Source: Bacillota bacterium (GTDB lineage: Bacteria > Bacillota > UBA4882 > UBA8346). Taken from it: a stretch of 27,308 nucleotides of DNA. The notes under the pieces were generated by a model that saw only the letters and a program-made list of their open reading frames with translations, was not told the origin of the DNA and did no database searches. Position 1 is the stretch's first letter, and each line of letters starts with the position of its first letter. The stretch is from contig DNPQ01000404.1 in the NCBI GenBank assembly GCA_003501335.1, positions 1-27,308 of the forward strand. Direction: 5' to 3'. The translations under genes were made by a program, and so were the position numbers. Positions 25,310-27,308 of this stretch are shown piece after piece.

Positions 25310-26347
25310 CTATTTTCTGTCATACGGAAAATCTGTATCCGTGTTACTAAAGTGTGTCATTTGGTTATATTCGCCCTGAGAGAGGCCTGATTGTTTCCCG
25401 TTTACAACTTTATTATTCGGAACAAGGTTGCCATTCACATCCGTATATGTTCTTTTCCCCTGTATTATAGTATCTTCTATTCGAAAGTAATTGCCTTCAA
25501 TATCGTATACAACTTGTTTGCCAGTCTGGACATTTTTGTAGATAATTTTCCCAGAATCTGTACTAATAGGTGATGACCCCGAAGCAATCTTATTTATAAC
25601 ATCCTTCATACTTTCCTTACCCCAGCCCTTCGAATATTGAGCTGCTCTACCTTCTCCTCCTTTAAATGTAGTATCAGGTGTTATGTCTTCCGTAATTTGG
25701 GCTTCATTAATTGTACTAACCTCTTTAACCTCAATTTCTTTCCAAGCAATCGCAGCAAAAGCTATCGGCTCAATAGTTTCTCTTCCTTTGATAATCTTGA
25801 TGGCCGCATTGTCAATTTCATTAGATTTTGGTTTATGTCCGCTTGCGACACGAGCTTCGATCCAATTTAACACATCCGGCGCATTGTCAAGCATCATACT
25901 ACTATATTGACTTACGTTATATACCATTTCATATTCCCTGCCAAATACATTGGTTTGGCCATGAGTAAATAAATCATAGTTTCTAGCGTATACGGCCGGA
26001 TCTTTCTGTTGTATCTTTTCGCGTAAAGCTTTTTCTTCTTGATGGGCTTTACTGGCTTTCGATAGCCAATCGTTTTGCCATTCGTTATAAATCTGCCGGG
26101 CTGTCTTACCAGCATTTTTCTTATCCAATCCATTTACTGGAATATTACTCCGTTTGGCTTCCGATTCCTGCCGTGTTGCTACTTCCTTTTTCGGTGTTTC
26201 AGCAGTCCGGGGATGATTCCAAGCCTCCTGTTCTTTCCTAAACTGCTCATAAGTCGGATAATGACGCTTACTCTTTTGTCTAGATTGAATTAATGTATTA
26301 ACCGATACATAATGAGTTTCCGATTTGTGATCATTAGCATAAATCAT
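25310..26347 (-). CDS. Toxin-like eCIS cargo with YVSVNTLIQ N-terminus (345 aa)
   Basis: The frame is open from 26470, but I start at MIYANDHKSE (26347): the earlier part is simply the leader repeat translated, and this start aligns residue for residue with the 263-aa protein, both having Y13 of YVSVNTLIQ. Residues about 24-95 are a polar, charged linker. The middle (about 95-225) is helical with NVFGREYEMVYNVSQYSSMM. The C-terminal about 113 residues (SKGWGKESMKDVINKIASG, VQTGKQVVYDIEGNYFRIED, then a GKRTYTDVNGN segment and SQGEYNQMTHFSNTD) look like a polymorphic-toxin module; an RNase of the barnase/ColE5-like group is possible, but catalytic residues cannot be assigned by eye. There is no Sec signal. 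An immunity-like gene follows at once. Confidence 0.75.
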   Translation of the reverse strand: MIYANDHKSETHYVSVNTLIQSRQKSKRHYPTYEQFRKEQEAWNHPRTAETPKKEVATRQESEAKRSNIPVNGLDKKNAGKTARQIYNEWQNDWLSKASKAHQEEKALREKIQQKDPAVYARNYDLFTHGQTNVFGREYEMVYNVSQYSSMMLDNAPDVLNWIEARVASGHKPKSNEIDNAAIKIIKGRETIEPIAFAAIAWKEIEVKEVSTINEAQITEDITPDTTFKGGEGRAAQYSKGWGKESMKDVINKIASGSSPISTDSGKIIYKNVQTGKQVVYDIEGNYFRIEDTIIQGKRTYTDVNGNLVPNNKVVNGKQSGLSQGEYNQMTHFSNTDTDFPYDRK

Positions 26348-26402
26348 TGAGTACACTCGCTTCCTAAATTTAAAATCTTCGAAAGCACATGAATGCTTTT
26401 TG

Positions 26403-26645
26403 AAAATATAAACTATGCCGGGCCCCACCCCTGCCCGCCGCATGAAAACCCCCTCCGGAAAGCCGCCCATCTTAGGCTTAAATAGCCCACCGGAGCACCA
26501 AAAGGATGAAAATGAAGAAACCGTCCCAAAATTAGCTGGAACGGTTTCTATGAAAAAAACCAGGGACGGTCTTGATTATGCCATTTCTTCCTTGCCTAAA
26601 TTTTACTGACCGGAGCTTTTAAAGAACGCTTCCCTGTAAAGCAGG
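26403..26645 (-). ncRNA. Putative structured 5' leader RNA of the cargo unit
   Basis: In the minus-strand RNA, GAAACCGUUCC (26548-26538), loop AGCUAAUUUU and GGGACGGUUUC (26527-26517) form an 11-bp hairpin with one G-U. ACCGUCCC (26570-26563) could pair with the same right arm through GGGACGGU, giving two exclusive folds. The hairpin is followed by UUCAUUUUC, a weak terminator tail. Confidence 0.4.
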
Positions 26646-26649
26646 ACAT

Positions 26650-26683
26650 AAAAATAGCGCTTTTGGCTTTACGCCTTAGCGCT
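26650..26683 (-). terminator. Hairpin terminator in leader copy 2
   Basis: Identical stem elements to 23170-23204 (AGCGCT, GGC, GCC, AGCGCT), followed on the minus strand by ATTTT. It lies about 80 nt downstream of the promoter-like core. Confidence 0.65.
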
Positions 26684-26719
26684 TATGTTTATCTTCTTAA
26701 AATCAAAGAACGAATCCTC

Positions 26720-26810
26720 AAACGATTTACCCATTACCATATTATCACATTTTTTTGATAAAAGTGTGTCGATTTTATGTCGGGAACTCTAAATCCCTCC
26801 ATGTCAACAA
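26720..26810 (-). promoter_or_regulatory. Conserved promoter-like core, copy 2
   Basis: Same 91-bp core as copy 1, with TGTCG half-sites (plus strand) at 26767 and 26778 and the TGTGATAAT element near 26749-26741 on the minus strand. Confidence 0.5.
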
Positions 26811-26813
26811 AAA

Positions 26814-27010
26814 TTTTTTATCTGTCCAGCTTGCTCTATATTTCAAATATTACCTGAAACAAAATATTGATTCTATAAATTTTCCCATAAATCCAAACAA
26901 ATCATCCACTCATAGTTTGTTTAAAATTTCTTTTCAAAATATGGAGTATAAAAAATAGCACCTTAGACTTATGTCCCGGCGCTTCTTTCAAAACAAGTTT
27001 GTTTTCTCTT
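26814..27010 (-). other. Spacer between core copies 2 and 3 with a terminator
   Basis: No gene seen. On the minus strand AGCGCC, a 15-nt loop and GGTGCT (26983-26957) are followed by ATTTTTTATA, a hairpin terminator (26949-26985). Its sequence differs from the other two, but its distance from the core (about 75 nt) is the same. Confidence 0.55.
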
Positions 27011-27101
27011 CAAACGATTTACCCATTACCATATTATCACATTTTTTCGATAAAAGTGTGTCGATTTTATGTCGGGAACTCTAAATCCCTCCATATCAAC
27101 A
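27011..27101 (-). promoter_or_regulatory. Conserved promoter-like core, copy 3
   Basis: Core sequence as in copies 1 and 2, with only a few differences, and TGTCG half-sites at 27059 and 27070. Here it is followed only by the short leader and terminator, not by the long leader. It lies about 90 nt after the stop of the regulator gene. Confidence 0.5.
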
Positions 27102-27191
27102 AATTCTTTTTTAAATCCAAGCTCACTCAATCAAAAGGTTATTTTATTCTCATTACCAAGTCTTTTAATCAAGAAACCTTCGATTTAAAAA

Positions 27192-27308
27192 TTATAAGAT
27201 TCCAAATAGAACTGCAAATTTACCGATAATACCTTGACGAACTCGATAATAATAATGGCGGTTTAAATGAAACTCCTGGATAATCTCTTCATTCGAAGAG
27301 TACTCCCG
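27192..27308 (-). CDS. C-terminus of an ArpU/RinA-like phage-type regulator
   Basis: Only the last 38 residues are in the window: SSNEEIIQEFHLNRHYYYRV, then RQGIIGKFAVLFGIL before TAA at 27192. The pattern of a helix-turn-helix (EEIIQEFHLNRHYYYRVR) followed by a short hydrophobic tail resembles the end of ArpU-family and RinA-like late-gene activators and positive-control sigma-like factors of Bacillota phages (sigma region 4-like). This is a resemblance by eye on a short fragment. It is transcribed towards the cargo and eCIS genes and lies immediately upstream of the first promoter-like core, so it may be their dedicated activator. Confidence 0.6.
   Translation of the reverse strand, partial: REYSSNEEIIQEFHLNRHYYYRVRQGIIGKFAVLFGIL

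Larger units (their letters stand above)
26403..26813 (-). repeat. Full promoter-terminator-leader repeat, copy 2 (before toxin)
   Basis: Same architecture as 22906-23333: core at 26720-26810, terminator at 26650-26683, inverted repeats at 26563-26517 and a GC-rich end at 26403-26480. It lies 56 nt upstream of the toxin-like gene. Both copies are in the same orientation and flank the cargo/immunity region as direct repeats. Confidence 0.85.

Noticed and set aside
26348..26470. 41-residue N-terminal extension of the toxin-like protein
   Set aside because: It is the GC-rich end of the leader repeat read as protein; the same reading in the copy before the sheath ends in a stop. The start at 26347 has motif alignment with the 263-aa protein.
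22906..27101. CRISPR array or insertion sequence as explanation for the repeats
   Set aside because: Only three copies, not regularly spaced, no short repeat-spacer pattern, no transposase and no terminal inverted repeats or target duplications seen.
23243..27229. Plus-strand frames sharing a KVCRFYVGNSKSLH segment at 23243, 26755 and 26999
   Set aside because: The shared part is only the 91-bp core read on the opposite strand; the continuations are unrelated, so it is not a gene family.

Overview
The window carries most of the structural operon of an extracellular contractile injection system (eCIS: a phage-tail-like particle of the Afp/PVC/MAC type). Upstream of it lie a cargo/immunity region and the end of a phage-type regulator gene. 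The purine-rich ribosome binding sites, low-GC codon use, phage-type regulator and several radical-SAM enzymes suggest an anaerobic, low-GC member of the Bacillota (clostridia-like). No 16S or housekeeping gene is present, so this is an inference. Every convincing gene is on the minus strand, so transcription runs from high to low coordinates.

Layout in the direction of transcription: (1) 27308-27192, the C-terminus of a regulator resembling phage ArpU/RinA or sigma region 4. (2) 27101-26403, two copies of a repeated promoter-like core. Each is followed about 80 nt later by a Rho-independent-type hairpin, and the second copy continues into a long conserved leader. (3) 26347-23587, a polymorphic-toxin-like cargo gene and its likely immunity gene, then a graveyard of orphan toxin tails and small immunity-like genes, two parts of which are frameshifted. 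(4) 23333-22906, another full copy of the promoter/leader repeat. (5) 22792-17324, sheath, two tube proteins, a small DUF5908-like protein, an Afp7-like hub protein, a VgrG/Afp8-like spike and a gp25/Afp9-like baseplate protein. (6) 17254-15891, a second putative cargo protein and a membrane-anchored protein, sitting where a PAAR tip gene is often found and ending at a terminator. (7) 15685-8402, a 2427-residue baseplate-J/Afp11-like protein enlarged by an array of repeated modules. (8) 8382-1, a fibre region: a 544-aa fibre, a 92-aa protein with 14 cysteines at every second residue, an unknown 252-aa protein, two SPASM-type radical-SAM enzymes, a 68-aa coiled coil and a giant second fibre that runs off the left edge.

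The most unusual points are these: (a) a radical-SAM peptide-modification cassette, with an extraordinary (Cys-X)n substrate candidate, embedded among eCIS fibre genes; (b) an N-terminal YVSVNTLIQ motif at the same residue position in two otherwise unrelated proteins, a candidate loading signal; (c) duplicated promoter-terminator-leader elements placed before both the cargo unit and the structural operon, next to a phage-like regulator; and (d) a roughly 100-residue repeat module shared by the baseplate-J protein and the giant fibre.

The tape measure, AAA+ ATPase, tail terminator and PAAR protein expected of an eCIS are not in the window. They may lie beyond the left edge. All family assignments are made by eye from the translated sequence.
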